Origin: Candidatus Manganitrophus morganii
Lineage (GTDB): Bacteria > Nitrospirota > Nitrospiria > SBBL01 > Manganitrophaceae
Length of the DNA: 64,000 bases
Assembly: GCA_021651055.1 (NCBI GenBank)
Contig: JAJHOH010000001.1
Coordinates: forward strand, 3,410,001 to 3,474,000
Direction: 5' to 3'
Part shown: positions 43,151 through 54,632 of the stretch, in pieces
How the letters are laid out: each line of letters starts with the position of its first letter
How positions within the stretch are numbered: the first letter of the stretch is position 1
Notes under the pieces: generated by a model
What the model was told of the DNA's origin: nothing
What the model saw: the letters and a program-made list of their open reading frames with translations, nothing else
Databases searched by the model: none
Made by a program: the position numbers and the translations under genes

Positions 43151-43567
43151 TTATTTTAAGTCTTTACCGGTCGTGGTCGCAGTCAGTTTTCCATGCTTTA
43201 CCCCTTTTGTTGCGATGAGCGAATCGGCAATTCTCTTGATCTCACCGCTCCGGCCGCGTACGACCAATACCTCCAGGCAGCGATGCTGGTCCAGATGAAT
43301 ATGGAGGGTGGAGCGGATCAGTGAGGAATAATGGTGCTGCAGGTCGGTCAGCTTCTCCATCAGCTCATGGACTCCGTGATCATAGACAATCGTAATCGTT
43401 CCGACGGTTTCTTTATTTTCATCCCACTCCTGTTCGACCAGATGGTCCCGTATCAGATCGCGCAAAGCTTCAGAGCGATTGGTATATCTTTTTTCTTCTA
43501 TATACTGATCGAACTGTTTGAGAAGGCTCTCGTGGATGGAAACACCAAACCGAACGACATTTGACAT
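43151..43567 (-). CDS. nikR: Nickel-responsive regulator NikR
   Basis: A 138-residue protein. N-terminal ribbon-helix-helix (VVRFGVSIHESLLKQFDQYI) and C-terminal ACT-like metal domain. His78, His89, His91 and Cys97 keep the exact spacing of the E. coli NikR nickel site (His76, His87, His89, Cys95). It represses or activates transport genes in response to Ni(II). The gene points away from the metal efflux cluster that begins at 44046, suggesting control of that cluster or of its own transcription. The corrin operon raises the question of cobalt cross-talk. Confidence 0.94.
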   Translation of the reverse strand: MSNVVRFGVSIHESLLKQFDQYIEEKRYTNRSEALRDLIRDHLVEQEWDENKETVGTITIVYDHGVHELMEKLTDLQHHYSSLIRSTLHIHLDQHRCLEVLVVRGRSGEIKRIADSLIATKGVKHGKLTATTTGKDLK

Positions 43568-43609
43568 CGATCACCCTTTATCTCTCAAAAGGAGTTTTAC
43601 TCCAAAAAG

Positions 43610-43638
43610 ATAATGTATTAAACCCATTTCGTTGTCAA
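43610..43638 (-). promoter_or_regulatory. nikR: Candidate nikR promoter
   Basis: On the minus strand TTGACA (43638-43633), 17-nt spacer, CATTAT (43615-43610). It lies about 45 nt before the NikR start. GGAGT-TTT-ACTCC (43591-43603) between promoter and start could be an operator or hairpin. Confidence 0.6.
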
Positions 43639-43870
43639 GGCAATGTCGGGCTCTGGACAACCACAGCGCATATCGATTCTGAAAACACTCATGGGCATGT
43701 CTATGGGAAATAGGATCGGAAGTGAGCCGGTGCTAAGCACCACGCGATCAGGCAACGTTCTTAGTCTTTCTGCTAATTAATTTTAAAGAATGAATCGCCG
43801 ATTTCCTTTAGATATTTAAGGAGTGATCACTGCGCCAGGATCCGACCGACTGTCAGTGGAAGATCCATGA

Positions 43871-43884
43871 AGGTCGATCGACCT
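43871..43884. promoter_or_regulatory. 14-bp perfect palindrome upstream of metal cluster 1
   Basis: AGGTCGATCGACCT reads the same on both strands. It lies 19 nt before a possible -35 box, where an activator or repressor could sit. No regulator is assigned. Confidence 0.45.
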
Positions 43885-43903
43885 GTTTAGTTGGACAGAG
43901 GGA

Positions 43904-43934
43904 TTGCCGGGTCGGTGCGCTCCGCTGGTATGAT
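43904..43934 (+). promoter_or_regulatory. Possible promoter of metal cluster 1, 19-nt spacer
   Basis: TTGCCG (43904-43909), 19-nt spacer, TATGAT (43929-43934). The long spacer is like MerR-family controlled promoters and recurs at 54633. The -35 match is poor. The rest of 43640-44045 shows no gene. Confidence 0.3.
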
Positions 43935-44045
43935 ATTTACCATATCCCATTATCGCGAAAGCCCTTGTTGCCATCTGAAATTAAATCTGATATATATGTA
44001 AGTCATGTAGTAAAAAAGCATAACAAGTACTTCTTGGATCAGCAA

Positions 44046-44546
44046 ATGTTCTATCGTAAAAAAAACCAACCCCGATTTCGAATGGCCCTCGCGTGTCTGG
44101 CGGTTTACCTGCTGCTCTGGGTGGGAAGCGCTCAAGGTTTAACGCTCGTTTCCGTGTTAATGGACAGTTCCCATCAAACCTTCATCGCAGGAAAAAGTGA
44201 TCAGGTCCGCCTGATCTTTCATCATTCCGGCTATCAGGATGAGCATGAACTTTTTCCAGGACATCCTGCTAAAGATCATGCCAGCCTGCTGGACCGGGTA
44301 TTGGCGGGCGGGATGGGAGACAGCCCCGCTCCCGATCATGAGTTTTATCTCTCCGACCATGAGCAGCAAATCACTCCCGAATCCACGGCAAAACCCGCAT
44401 CGGTTTTTAAAGTCCTTCCTCCATTAACAACCGCGCAGGAGGCGCTGGCGTTCGTTCCACCGGTTTTGAATCGTCCCTCTCCGCCGCCTCCATTTAAAAT
44501 AAGCGCCACACTCCTCTCTCTCCGCGCCACCGTTCTTCTGATTTAA
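44046..44546 (+). CDS. Secreted His-rich protein preceding czcC
   Basis: A 166-residue protein if started at ATG 44046; the frame is open from 43965 but the earlier part looks non-coding. A signal peptide or anchor (MALACLAVYLLLWVGSAQG) is followed by a His/Asp-rich region (HHSGYQDEHELFPGHPAKDH, PDHEFYLSDHEQQ) and a proline-rich tail ending in LLI. Likely periplasmic and metal-binding. Similar His-rich leader proteins stand before the TolC-type gene of cluster 2 (54837 and 56508), so position is conserved although sequence is not. No family is recognised with confidence. Confidence 0.65.
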   Translation: MFYRKKNQPRFRMALACLAVYLLLWVGSAQGLTLVSVLMDSSHQTFIAGKSDQVRLIFHHSGYQDEHELFPGHPAKDHASLLDRVLAGGMGDSPAPDHEFYLSDHEQQITPESTAKPASVFKVLPPLTTAQEALAFVPPVLNRPSPPPPFKISATLLSLRATVLLI

Positions 44547-44623
44547 ATCCTCCAACTTCCTCTCTCCTGATTCAAGGAGAAGGGAGTAGCCTGTTCTCCC
44601 TCAACAGACCTTTTGGAGGATTC

Positions 44624-46009
44624 ATGCGTTCAAAAACACTCACCATCTTAATCTTTATTCTCTTCTTCCTCGGATCACACGCCGGCGCCACCGCCCGCGC
44701 TGAGGAATCGCCCCCGACACCGCGTCCTCTGGGGAGCGACCTTCCAGCTTTCCGCGCCATTGCGCCCCGCCAGGAGATGCCCGACAGCCGAGGGGACGGG
44801 GCGGCCACCCGAGAACCGACCGGGGCCCTCACCCTCCGACAAGCTTTAGTCTTGGCGCTGATGCGCAATCCGGAGCTTCGGGCCTTCTCCTGGGAGGTTC
44901 GTGCGAGAGAGGCGGCGACCCTCCAGGCAGGGCTTCTCCACAACCCGACGATCGGCGCCGACCTGCAGGATCTTGGGGTTTCAGCTTCCCCCGACAGTGT
45001 CCCTCAACCCCAGGGTACTTTGCAGCTTAGCCAGATCATCGAGCTGGGGGGAAAGCGGACGAAGCGGCGCGAGGCCGCGGCGCTTTCGCGCGACCTCGCC
45101 GGATGGGACTACGAAACCAAGCGGATCGAGATCTTCACGCAGGTCACCCAGGCGTTTGCCGATCTGTTGAGAGGACAGCAGCAGCAGGAGTTGACGGAAG
45201 AAACGGTCCGGCTTGCCGAAGAGACGGCCCGCGTCGTCTCCGAACGGGTCCGGGCGGGAAAGGTGTCGCCGATCGAGGAGATCCGGGCGAACGTCGCGCT
45301 GGCTTCGGCGGGGATCGAACGCAATCGGGCCGGGAAGGAATTAGAGGCCGCCCGAAAACAATTGGCGGCCACCTGGGGAAGCGCGATCCCCCAATTTGAA
45401 AAAGCGGAGGGAATACTGGACGCCATTTCTCCTATTCCCTCCATTTCACAACTGGCCGAGCGTCTGTCCCAGAATCCGGATCTCGCCCGCTGGGCGACCG
45501 AAATCGCCCAGCGCCGGGCAGTAATCGATCTGGAGCGATCGCAGGGCGTTCCCGACCTGACCCTGATGGGCGGCATCCGGCGGTACGAATCGACGGGAGA
45601 CAACGTCTTCATCATCGGCCTCTCTTTTCCCCTCCCGCTCTTCAACCGGAATCAAGGGGGGATTCAGGAGGCGCGCGACCGGCTGGAGAAGGGGGAAGAA
45701 GAGCGGCGGGCCGCGGAGGTGCGGGTCACGACTGCGCTCTCGGAGGCCTACCGGACCCTCTCAACCGCGCACATCGAGGCGACCGCTCTGGAGGAGAAGG
45801 TCCTTCCCGGCGCCGCGCAGGCATTCGAGGCGGTGAACGAGGGATATCGGCTCGGAAAGTTCGGTTTATTGGATGTGTTAGACGCGCAACGGACGCTGTT
45901 CGGTTCGCGTGCGCAACATCTGCGCGCCCTGGCCGACTATCACCAGGCGGTGGCAGAGGTCGAACGGCTGATCGGGGAGCCTTTGGATGTTACTGGTGGC
46001 CGCCCCTAG
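44624..46009 (+). CDS. czcC: TolC-family outer-membrane factor of heavy-metal efflux (CzcC type)
   Basis: A 461-residue protein with a signal peptide (LTILIFILFFLGSHAGATARA), a proline-rich linker, then two OEP repeats: LTLRQALVLALMRNPELRAF with LSQIIELGGKR, and RYESTGDNVFIIGLSFPLPL with YRLGKFGLLDVLDAQRTLF. This matches CzcC/CusC. It forms the outer-membrane channel of the tripartite pump with the next two pump genes. ATG 44624 follows TTTTGGAGG. The 77-nt leader between the His-rich gene and this one holds two adjacent small hairpins (44563-44580 and 44582-44600), without a U-tract. Confidence 0.92.
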   Translation: MRSKTLTILIFILFFLGSHAGATARAEESPPTPRPLGSDLPAFRAIAPRQEMPDSRGDGAATREPTGALTLRQALVLALMRNPELRAFSWEVRAREAATLQAGLLHNPTIGADLQDLGVSASPDSVPQPQGTLQLSQIIELGGKRTKRREAAALSRDLAGWDYETKRIEIFTQVTQAFADLLRGQQQQELTEETVRLAEETARVVSERVRAGKVSPIEEIRANVALASAGIERNRAGKELEAARKQLAATWGSAIPQFEKAEGILDAISPIPSISQLAERLSQNPDLARWATEIAQRRAVIDLERSQGVPDLTLMGGIRRYESTGDNVFIIGLSFPLPLFNRNQGGIQEARDRLEKGEEERRAAEVRVTTALSEAYRTLSTAHIEATALEEKVLPGAAQAFEAVNEGYRLGKFGLLDVLDAQRTLFGSRAQHLRALADYHQAVAEVERLIGEPLDVTGGRP

Positions 46010-46098
46010 TGGCCGCTCCATTCCCTGGGCTACATTTTCTAGGCTATCCGAAACGGACAGGGGAAAAATGAGATCGATCAAAATAAGGGAGTCATCAG

Positions 46099-47592
46099 AT
46101 GAATAGTAAAAAGTTCATGGCTGTCGCCACCGTCCTCCTTGTGGGGATCGTCCTGGCATTGACGATTCTGCGGACCGAAAAAACGTCAAAGGGGAGCGAG
46201 TCTCATGAAGAGGGACAGGCCGGTGAGGAGGCGGTGAAAGGGCCTCATGGAGGGAGGCTCCTGTCGGACGGCGATTTTCAGATCGAGCTGACCATCTATG
46301 AGCGGGGGGTTCCGCCGCAATTCCGGGCCTACGCCTACGAGAAAGAAAAACCGGTCGATCCGGGCGAGGTCCAATTGACGGTCGCGCTTCACCGGCTCGG
46401 AGGGCGGGTGAACGAGATCCGGTTTCAAAAAGAGGGGGACTATCTCCGGGGAGATCAAACGGTCGAAGAGCCGCACTCGTTCGACGTGAAGGTTGCGGCC
46501 GAGCGAAAGGGAAAGGCATCTCAGTGGCAATATTCGCAGGTCGAAGGAAGGGTGGAGATGGCCCCCGAGGCCGCGAAGGCCGCCGGAATCGAAATCGAGA
46601 CCGCCGGCCCCATACGGATGAAGACGGTCTTGGATCTTCCCGGCGAGATCGTTCTAAACAAAAATAAGGTGGCCCATGTTGTTCCGAGGCTTTCCGGGGT
46701 TGTGACCGAGGTTCGAAAAAATTTAAGCGACAAGGTCAAAAAAGGAGAGCTGCTCGCTGTCATCGAAAGCCGCGAATTGGCCGACCTGAAAAGCAACTAT
46801 CTTGCCTCGGCCCAACAGGTTGAACTGGCCAGAGCGACATTCGAGAGGGAAAAGCAGCTTTTCGAGAAAAAGATCTCCCCCGAGCAAGAATTTCTGGCTG
46901 CGAAGCAGACCCTGGCCCAGGCCGAAATCGGCTTCAAAACAGCAACCGAAAAACTCTTCGCGCTGGGGCTTTCCAGAAACGATCTCGATCATGCTTCCAA
47001 AGGAGAAGGTCTTGCCCGCTATGAGTTGCGAGCGCCCCTTGACGGCGTGGTCATCGAAAAACGAATCGCCGTGGGAGAGGCGATCAAAGAAGACGCCGAC
47101 ATCTTCGTTATTGCCGATCTCTCTACCGTTTGGGGAGACATCACGGTCTACGCCAAGGACCTGCGCGCGGTTCGGTTGGGACAGACGGTCACGGTGCGAT
47201 CGAAGGAACTCGGAGTGGAGGCGACCGGAAAGATTTCCTTTATCGGCCCCCTGATCGGCGAGCAGAGCCGGGCCGCTTCCGCCCATGTCGATATACCGAA
47301 CCCAAAGGGGCTTTGGCGACCCGGTCTCTTTGTGACCGTAGAGCTGGCGCAAGAAGAAGTCCCCACACAGGTCGCCGTCTCCTCTGAGGCCCTTCAGACC
47401 TTTCGGGACTGGAACGTCGTTTTCGTCCAATTCGGAGATCAGTTCGAAGCGCGCCCGCTGGAGTTGGGGCGAAGCGACGGAAAGTGGGTGGAAGTGGTCT
47501 CGGGCCTCTCGCCGGGAGAAAAATACGCCGCGAAGAACAGCTTTGTGCTGAAGGCCGATCTGGGAAAAAGCGGGGCTTCGCATGATCATTAA
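46099..47592 (+). CDS. czcB: RND periplasmic adaptor with N-terminal CzcB metal domain
   Basis: A 497-residue membrane-fusion protein. One N-terminal helix (FMAVATVLLVGIVLALTILR) anchors it. Residues 35-145 form the extra CzcB domain (KGPHGGRLLSDGDFQIELTI and EEPHSFDVKV), followed by the usual barrel-sandwich and hairpin (VVPRLSGVVTEVRKNLSDKV, then APLDGVVIEKRIAVGEAI). The C-terminus is GASHDH. It links CzcC and CzcA and may hand over metal. The N-domain is what is found free-standing at 62744-63193. Confidence 0.92.
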   Translation: MNSKKFMAVATVLLVGIVLALTILRTEKTSKGSESHEEGQAGEEAVKGPHGGRLLSDGDFQIELTIYERGVPPQFRAYAYEKEKPVDPGEVQLTVALHRLGGRVNEIRFQKEGDYLRGDQTVEEPHSFDVKVAAERKGKASQWQYSQVEGRVEMAPEAAKAAGIEIETAGPIRMKTVLDLPGEIVLNKNKVAHVVPRLSGVVTEVRKNLSDKVKKGELLAVIESRELADLKSNYLASAQQVELARATFEREKQLFEKKISPEQEFLAAKQTLAQAEIGFKTATEKLFALGLSRNDLDHASKGEGLARYELRAPLDGVVIEKRIAVGEAIKEDADIFVIADLSTVWGDITVYAKDLRAVRLGQTVTVRSKELGVEATGKISFIGPLIGEQSRAASAHVDIPNPKGLWRPGLFVTVELAQEEVPTQVAVSSEALQTFRDWNVVFVQFGDQFEARPLELGRSDGKWVEVVSGLSPGEKYAAKNSFVLKADLGKSGASHDH

Positions 47593-47596
47593 AACC

Positions 47597-47627
47597 GGTA
47601 GAGACGCTCGGCCGGGGCGTCTCTACC
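47597..47627. repeat. Strong palindrome between czcB and the PII-like gene
   Basis: GGTAGAGACGC (47597-47607) pairs over 11 bp with GCGTCTCTACC (47617-47627). No run of T follows. It looks like a REP-type palindrome or transcript-stabilising hairpin rather than a terminator. Confidence 0.75.
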
Positions 47628-47649
47628 CAAAAATAAAGGGATGTCACCG

Positions 47650-47991
47650 ATGAAAGAAATCAAGGCGATCATTCACCCGCATATGGTCCATAAAGTGGTT
47701 CATGCCCTGCATGAGCTTGAACACTTCCCCGGTTTTACCCTGCTCGATGCGCGTGGGCAGGGGCGAGGTCGCGGCGCCGGCGGCGCCTTTGTCGTCACGG
47801 AAGACGACATTGACTATCATCGCAAGACGGTGATGGTGGTTGTCTGCTCCGACGAGATAGCCGCAACGATCGCCGACACGATCCGGGAAACGGCGCATAC
47901 GGGGCAAAGAGGAGACGGCATCATCACGGTGAAGAATCTGGAGGAGGTCATCCGAATCCGCACCGGTGAAACAGGCGACATTGCCGTATAG
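47650..47991 (+). CDS. PII-like signalling protein in an RND metal-efflux operon
   Basis: A 113-residue GlnB-fold protein: MKEIKAIIHPHMVHKVVHAL, then GQGRGRGAGGAFV, where PII proteins have the T-loop, and GDGIITVKNLEEVIRIRTGE at the end, close to the PII C-terminal GDGKIFV..V...IRTGE. The T-loop Tyr of GlnB is not evident. ATG 47650 is preferred over 47641 because AAAGGG then sits 9 nt upstream. A PII subgroup linked to heavy-metal RND pumps has been noted in the literature. It may sense a nucleotide or metal and modulate the pump. Its stop codon TAG begins repeat copy B. Confidence 0.85.
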   Translation: MKEIKAIIHPHMVHKVVHALHELEHFPGFTLLDARGQGRGRGAGGAFVVTEDDIDYHRKTVMVVVCSDEIAATIADTIRETAHTGQRGDGIITVKNLEEVIRIRTGETGDIAV

Positions 47992-48059
47992 GGTGTGGGG
48001 CATGGCGTATCTGGTGGGAAGATCTGGGACCGACGATTTCTTCCAGCGCCGGCCCCGCC
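47989..48059. repeat. 71-nt structured element, copy B
   Basis: Partner of 27130-27200, beginning with the TAG stop of the PII-like gene. Two base pairs of the inner stem covary with copy A (A-T in A, G-C here). GTGGGGC pairs with GCCCCGC at the ends. It separates the PII-like gene from czcA. Confidence 0.85.
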
Positions 48060-48067
48060 TGTAATGA

Positions 48068-51295
<3,228 letters not shown>

Positions 51296-51350
51296 AGCCT
51301 GTGCGAAGAGCCGCGCCCTATATCAACCCTCAACAGGGAGGCAACTTCTC

Positions 51351-51572
51351 ATGAACGAAGGACAACACGTCAGGGTGAAGGTGCGGACCATTCATGCCGT
51401 CTACACGGGAGACCTGTTCGTCCCGGCCAAGCGGAAACGCTTTTCGGATGTCATCAACGATCCCGGCGCGCTCTTCATCAATCTGACCGACGTGCGGATG
51501 AAGGATAGTCCGGAGAAGATCGGACATCTCTCCTTGAACAAGTATCTTATCGAATCGATCAGAGACGCTTAA
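51351..51572 (+). CDS. Small conserved-looking protein, function unknown
   Basis: 73 residues from ATG 51351, behind AGGGAGG. No signal peptide or membrane helix. The sequence has alternating beta-like stretches (VRVKVRTIHAVYTGDLFVPA, then ALFINLTDVRMKD). The codon use is like its neighbours, and it lies in the pump operon 55 nt after czcA. It is not recognised; possibly a small cytoplasmic sensor or accessory protein. Confidence 0.65.
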   Translation: MNEGQHVRVKVRTIHAVYTGDLFVPAKRKRFSDVINDPGALFINLTDVRMKDSPEKIGHLSLNKYLIESIRDA

Positions 51573-51647
51573 GATCGGTTTAAGGGAAACCTTCCGCCGT
51601 TTGTTTGAGCACCTTTCGTTCCATGGATAAAACAAGGAGGGAATAAA

Positions 51648-52175
51648 ATGGAAACATTGTTTCCCGGAATGACCGCGCTTCAGAAAAACATTCATCCCCT
51701 GCTGATCCACTTTCCGATCGCCTTCTTTTTGGGGGCGCTGGCGATGGAAGGGTTGGCCGTTTTGCGCGATGAAAAGTTTCACCTCGTCGCGACCTGGATG
51801 CTCTACTTGGGAACCCTTTCGGCGCTGGTCGCCCTCCCAACCGGATTCATCGCCGCCAACATTGTCGCGGCGACCGACCCGCGCGGACACGACGCTCCCG
51901 GACATGATTTTATCCACATTCACCGGAACTGGATGATCGCTTCCACCGCCGTAGGAATCCTTCTCGCGGGCTATCTCTTCTGGATCAACCAAAAAGGAAA
52001 TTGGGCCTCCCATCGCGGGAGACTCCTGTTGGGGCTGGCGGTTTTGTCGGCGCTGGTCGCCTTGGGGGCCGACCGGGGGGGCCGCCTCGTCTTTGAATTC
52101 GGAACGGGTGTGAATCCTGCCGTGATCAAAGAGGCCCCTCAAGAATCGGGAGATGATCATGGGGATGGACATTGA
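51648..52175 (+). CDS. DUF2231-type membrane protein
   Basis: A 175-residue protein with four predicted helices. The opening IHPLLIHFPIAFFLGALAME is the DUF2231 signature. A His/Asp-rich loop (DPRGHDAPGHDFIHIHRNW) and a His-rich C-terminus (GDDHGDGH) are consistent with metal contact. Function of the family is not established. ATG 51648 follows AAGGAGG. The end overlaps the next gene, a CDF exporter, so a link to metal handling is reasonable. Confidence 0.82.
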   Translation: METLFPGMTALQKNIHPLLIHFPIAFFLGALAMEGLAVLRDEKFHLVATWMLYLGTLSALVALPTGFIAANIVAATDPRGHDAPGHDFIHIHRNWMIASTAVGILLAGYLFWINQKGNWASHRGRLLLGLAVLSALVALGADRGGRLVFEFGTGVNPAVIKEAPQESGDDHGDGH

Positions 52176-53073
52176 CCCGACGGCGGACGACCGGTCCGGA
52201 CGAAAGAAGCGGCTCCTCTTTGTTTTCTTTTTAACCCTCACTTATCTGATCGTGGAGGTGGTCGGCGGTCTTTGGACCCGCAGCCTCGCCCTCCTGGCCG
52301 ACGCGGGGCATATGCTGACCGACGTGGGGGGGCTGGCGATCGCGCTGTTTGCCATGTGGTTCGCCGAACGCCCTCCGACGCCTCAGAAGAGCTACGGCTA
52401 TTATCGTATCGAGATTTTAGCCGCGCTGGTCAATGCCGTCATCCTGGTTTTTATCTCTTTTTATATCCTGTATGAAGCTTACCGGCGATTTGTCGATCCC
52501 CCCACGATCCTTGCGCTCCCGATGATGGCTGTGGCGACTGTCGGGCTGATTGTCAATCTCATCGGCATGCGGCTTCTTCATGCCGGCTCGAAAGAGAGTC
52601 TAAATCTAAAGGGAGCTTACCTGGAGGTCCTCAGCGACATGCTCAGCTCAATCGGCGTAATCATCGCTGCGCTCGTGATGCTCACCACCGGCTGGTACCT
52701 GGCCGATCCGATCATCAGTGTCGGCATCGGTCTCTTTATCCTTCCCCGCACTTGGGGCTTGCTCAAACAGGCGGTCAACATCCTGATGGAGGCCGTCCCC
52801 GAGCATATCGACCTGGAGGAGGTTGGACAAGCGATGGCCGCGGTGGAGGGAGTCGAAGAGGTGCACGATCTTCACGTCTGGACACTGACATCGGGAAGGT
52901 ATGCCTTAAGCGCCCATGTGACCCTTTCTCGGCTTGAGGACTGGCCTGCCATACAAAAAAAGCTTGAAACGATTCTGGCCGACCGTTTTCAAATCGGCCA
53001 TACAACGCTTCAGGTGGCAGTGACCCCGGGCCATCGGATCGAAGCGATCCGGTTTCCGGAGGAGAACGGGTGA
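52159..53073 (+). CDS. czcD: CDF family divalent cation exporter, CzcD-like
   Basis: About 304 residues; in-frame ATGs at 52153, 52159 and 52165, with 52159 best spaced from GGGAG. Six helices. TM2 has the metal motif LADAGHMLTD, TM5 has EVLSDMLSSIGV, and the cytoplasmic C-domain has VHDLHVWTLTSGRYALSAHV. CzcD-type proteins pump Zn, Co or Cd from cytoplasm to periplasm, feeding the RND pump. It overlaps the DUF2231 gene. Confidence 0.92.
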   Translation: MGMDIDPTADDRSGRKKRLLFVFFLTLTYLIVEVVGGLWTRSLALLADAGHMLTDVGGLAIALFAMWFAERPPTPQKSYGYYRIEILAALVNAVILVFISFYILYEAYRRFVDPPTILALPMMAVATVGLIVNLIGMRLLHAGSKESLNLKGAYLEVLSDMLSSIGVIIAALVMLTTGWYLADPIISVGIGLFILPRTWGLLKQAVNILMEAVPEHIDLEEVGQAMAAVEGVEEVHDLHVWTLTSGRYALSAHVTLSRLEDWPAIQKKLETILADRFQIGHTTLQVAVTPGHRIEAIRFPEENG

Positions 53074-53130
53074 AATGTGATCGGCCTCTTTTTGACCGGC
53101 CGACCTCTTTTGTGACGGAGCCGCAATAGA

Positions 53131-53412
53131 ATGAACCGGTTGAAGTCGGTCGGAATGAATTTGAAACGTGAATTAAAGGCCTATCAGCGGATGCTCCGGC
53201 ATCGCCGCACGCCGAGGACGGCCAAGTTTCTTCTCGCGCTCGCCGTCGGCTATGCCCTTTTGCCGTTCGATCTCATTCCCGATTTTATTCCTCTCATCGG
53301 CCAGATCGATGATATGATTATCGTTCCGGCGCTTATCTTTATGGCCGTGAAAATGATTCCCAAAGAGGTCGTCGAGGAATGCAGGATGACTGCAGAGAAG
53401 GAGGGAGGCTGA
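53131..53412 (+). CDS. DUF1232 (YkvA-like) membrane protein
   Basis: 93 residues with the DUF1232 core LALAVGYALLPFDLIPDFIP followed by LIGQIDDMIIVPALIF. Length and core match the family. Function is unknown. The 57-nt gap before it holds a small GC-rich inverted repeat (TCGGCC...GGCCGA). It is close enough to the CDF genes on both sides to share a transcript. Confidence 0.88.
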   Translation: MNRLKSVGMNLKRELKAYQRMLRHRRTPRTAKFLLALAVGYALLPFDLIPDFIPLIGQIDDMIIVPALIFMAVKMIPKEVVEECRMTAEKEGG

Positions 53413-53416
53413 TCGG

Positions 53417-54025
53417 ATGGATCCAACACTTCGGAGCCGAGCGCTCCGGTTGTCTTATTTCACAGTGGGATATAACATGCTGGAGGGAATTCTCTCGATT
53501 ACCGCCGGATTATTCGCCGGGAGCGTCGCCCTGGTCGGCTTCGGGTTGGACAGCTTCGTCGAATCGCTCTCCGGAAGCATCATGATTTGGAGATTCAGCG
53601 AGCATAAAGTGTTTACTCCGGAAGAGGAGGCGCGACGCGAGGCCAAGGCCGTTCGGCTGATCGGATGGGCTTTTCTCATTCTCGGCGCTTACGTGGGGTA
53701 TGAATCGGTTGAGAAGTTGATCTCTCGTGAAATTCCGGAGAAAAGTCTCGTCGGAATTTTTATCGCGGTCGCCTCGATCCTCATCATGCCGGTCCTCACC
53801 TATCAGAAATACCGGGTCGGAAAGTTGATCGACAGCCGAAGCCTGGTGGCCGATTCCAAACAGACGCTCGCCTGCGTTTTTTTATCGGTTGCTTTGTTGG
53901 CAGGATTGGGGTTGAATTATCTCTATGACTTTTGGTGGGCGGACCCGATCGTCGGTTTGATGATTGTTCTATTCGTCATCAAAGAAGGGTACGAGGCTCT
54001 AAAAGAAGAAAAGCTCTGCTGCTGA
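53417..54025 (+). CDS. Short cation transporter, CDF membrane domain only
   Basis: 202 residues with six predicted helices. GLDSFVESLSGSIMIWRF carries the TM2 Asp, and VADSKQTLACVFLSVALL the TM5 Asp, as in CDF-like permeases. The cytoplasmic domain found in CzcD is missing, and the C-terminus ends in Cys-Cys. It starts 5 nt after the DUF1232 gene, with GGAGGGAGG upstream. It probably exports a divalent cation; specificity is unknown. Confidence 0.85.
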   Translation: MDPTLRSRALRLSYFTVGYNMLEGILSITAGLFAGSVALVGFGLDSFVESLSGSIMIWRFSEHKVFTPEEEARREAKAVRLIGWAFLILGAYVGYESVEKLISREIPEKSLVGIFIAVASILIMPVLTYQKYRVGKLIDSRSLVADSKQTLACVFLSVALLAGLGLNYLYDFWWADPIVGLMIVLFVIKEGYEALKEEKLCC

Positions 54026-54056
54026 ACTGTGACTAGGCCGCAAAGGAGATAACGCG

Positions 54057-54387
54057 ATGGGCATCACTGCGTCGATATTTTATTTCATCCTGGCGGGTCT
54101 CTGTGAGATCGGAGGAGGATACCTCGTCTGGCTCTGGCTGCGAGAGGGGAAGCCGATCGGGTTCGCCTTGATGGGATCGGTCGTACTGGTTCTTTATGGA
54201 GCGATTCCGACGCTGCAACCGGCGCATTTCGGGCGGGTCTATGCCGCCTACGGAGGTGTCTATCGTTCTTTCTCTCCTATGGGGATGGCAGGTGGACGAG
54301 ATCGCCCCGGACAGATTCGATCTGATCGGCGTATCCATATTATGGAGTCTGAGTTTAGAGCTGCATTCCTGTGCTCCGAATGCATGA
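54057..54387 (+). pseudogene. ynfA: Frameshifted, truncated YnfA-family membrane protein
   Basis: The N-terminal half is a good YnfA/UPF0060 match ([20 protein letters not shown], then [15 protein letters not shown]). Right after VY (near 54261) the frame is lost; the continuation [20 protein letters not shown] and LIGVSILWS is read in another frame and runs to 54387. Loss of two bases explains it. The expected final helix is replaced by an unrelated tail. The gene is probably non-functional. The following 54388-54632 shows no gene. Confidence 0.8.
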
Positions 54388-54632
54388 AGACTGACTCCTT
54401 ATCCATTGCTCCTTTAACCTGCATGCAATGTGCATTAATCGTACAAACCGCATTATTTTGACCCCTGCTAACATTAAAGTCCTACGGATGACCCGTAGAC
54501 CCCACTATTCATGGGAATTTCCGGAACCTCTGAATAGGACACTACTTTAGCTGTACCCAATAAAATGTAAAGAATTTTCAGTTTCGTGATCTCGCAGAGT
54601 TTTCAACTGTTAGTGCTACGAAAATATTTTTC

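Noticed and set aside
43929-43950. GTATGATATTTACCATAT as a NikR operator
   Set aside because: Only the left half matches the E. coli NikR site; the TCATAC half at the required distance is missing.
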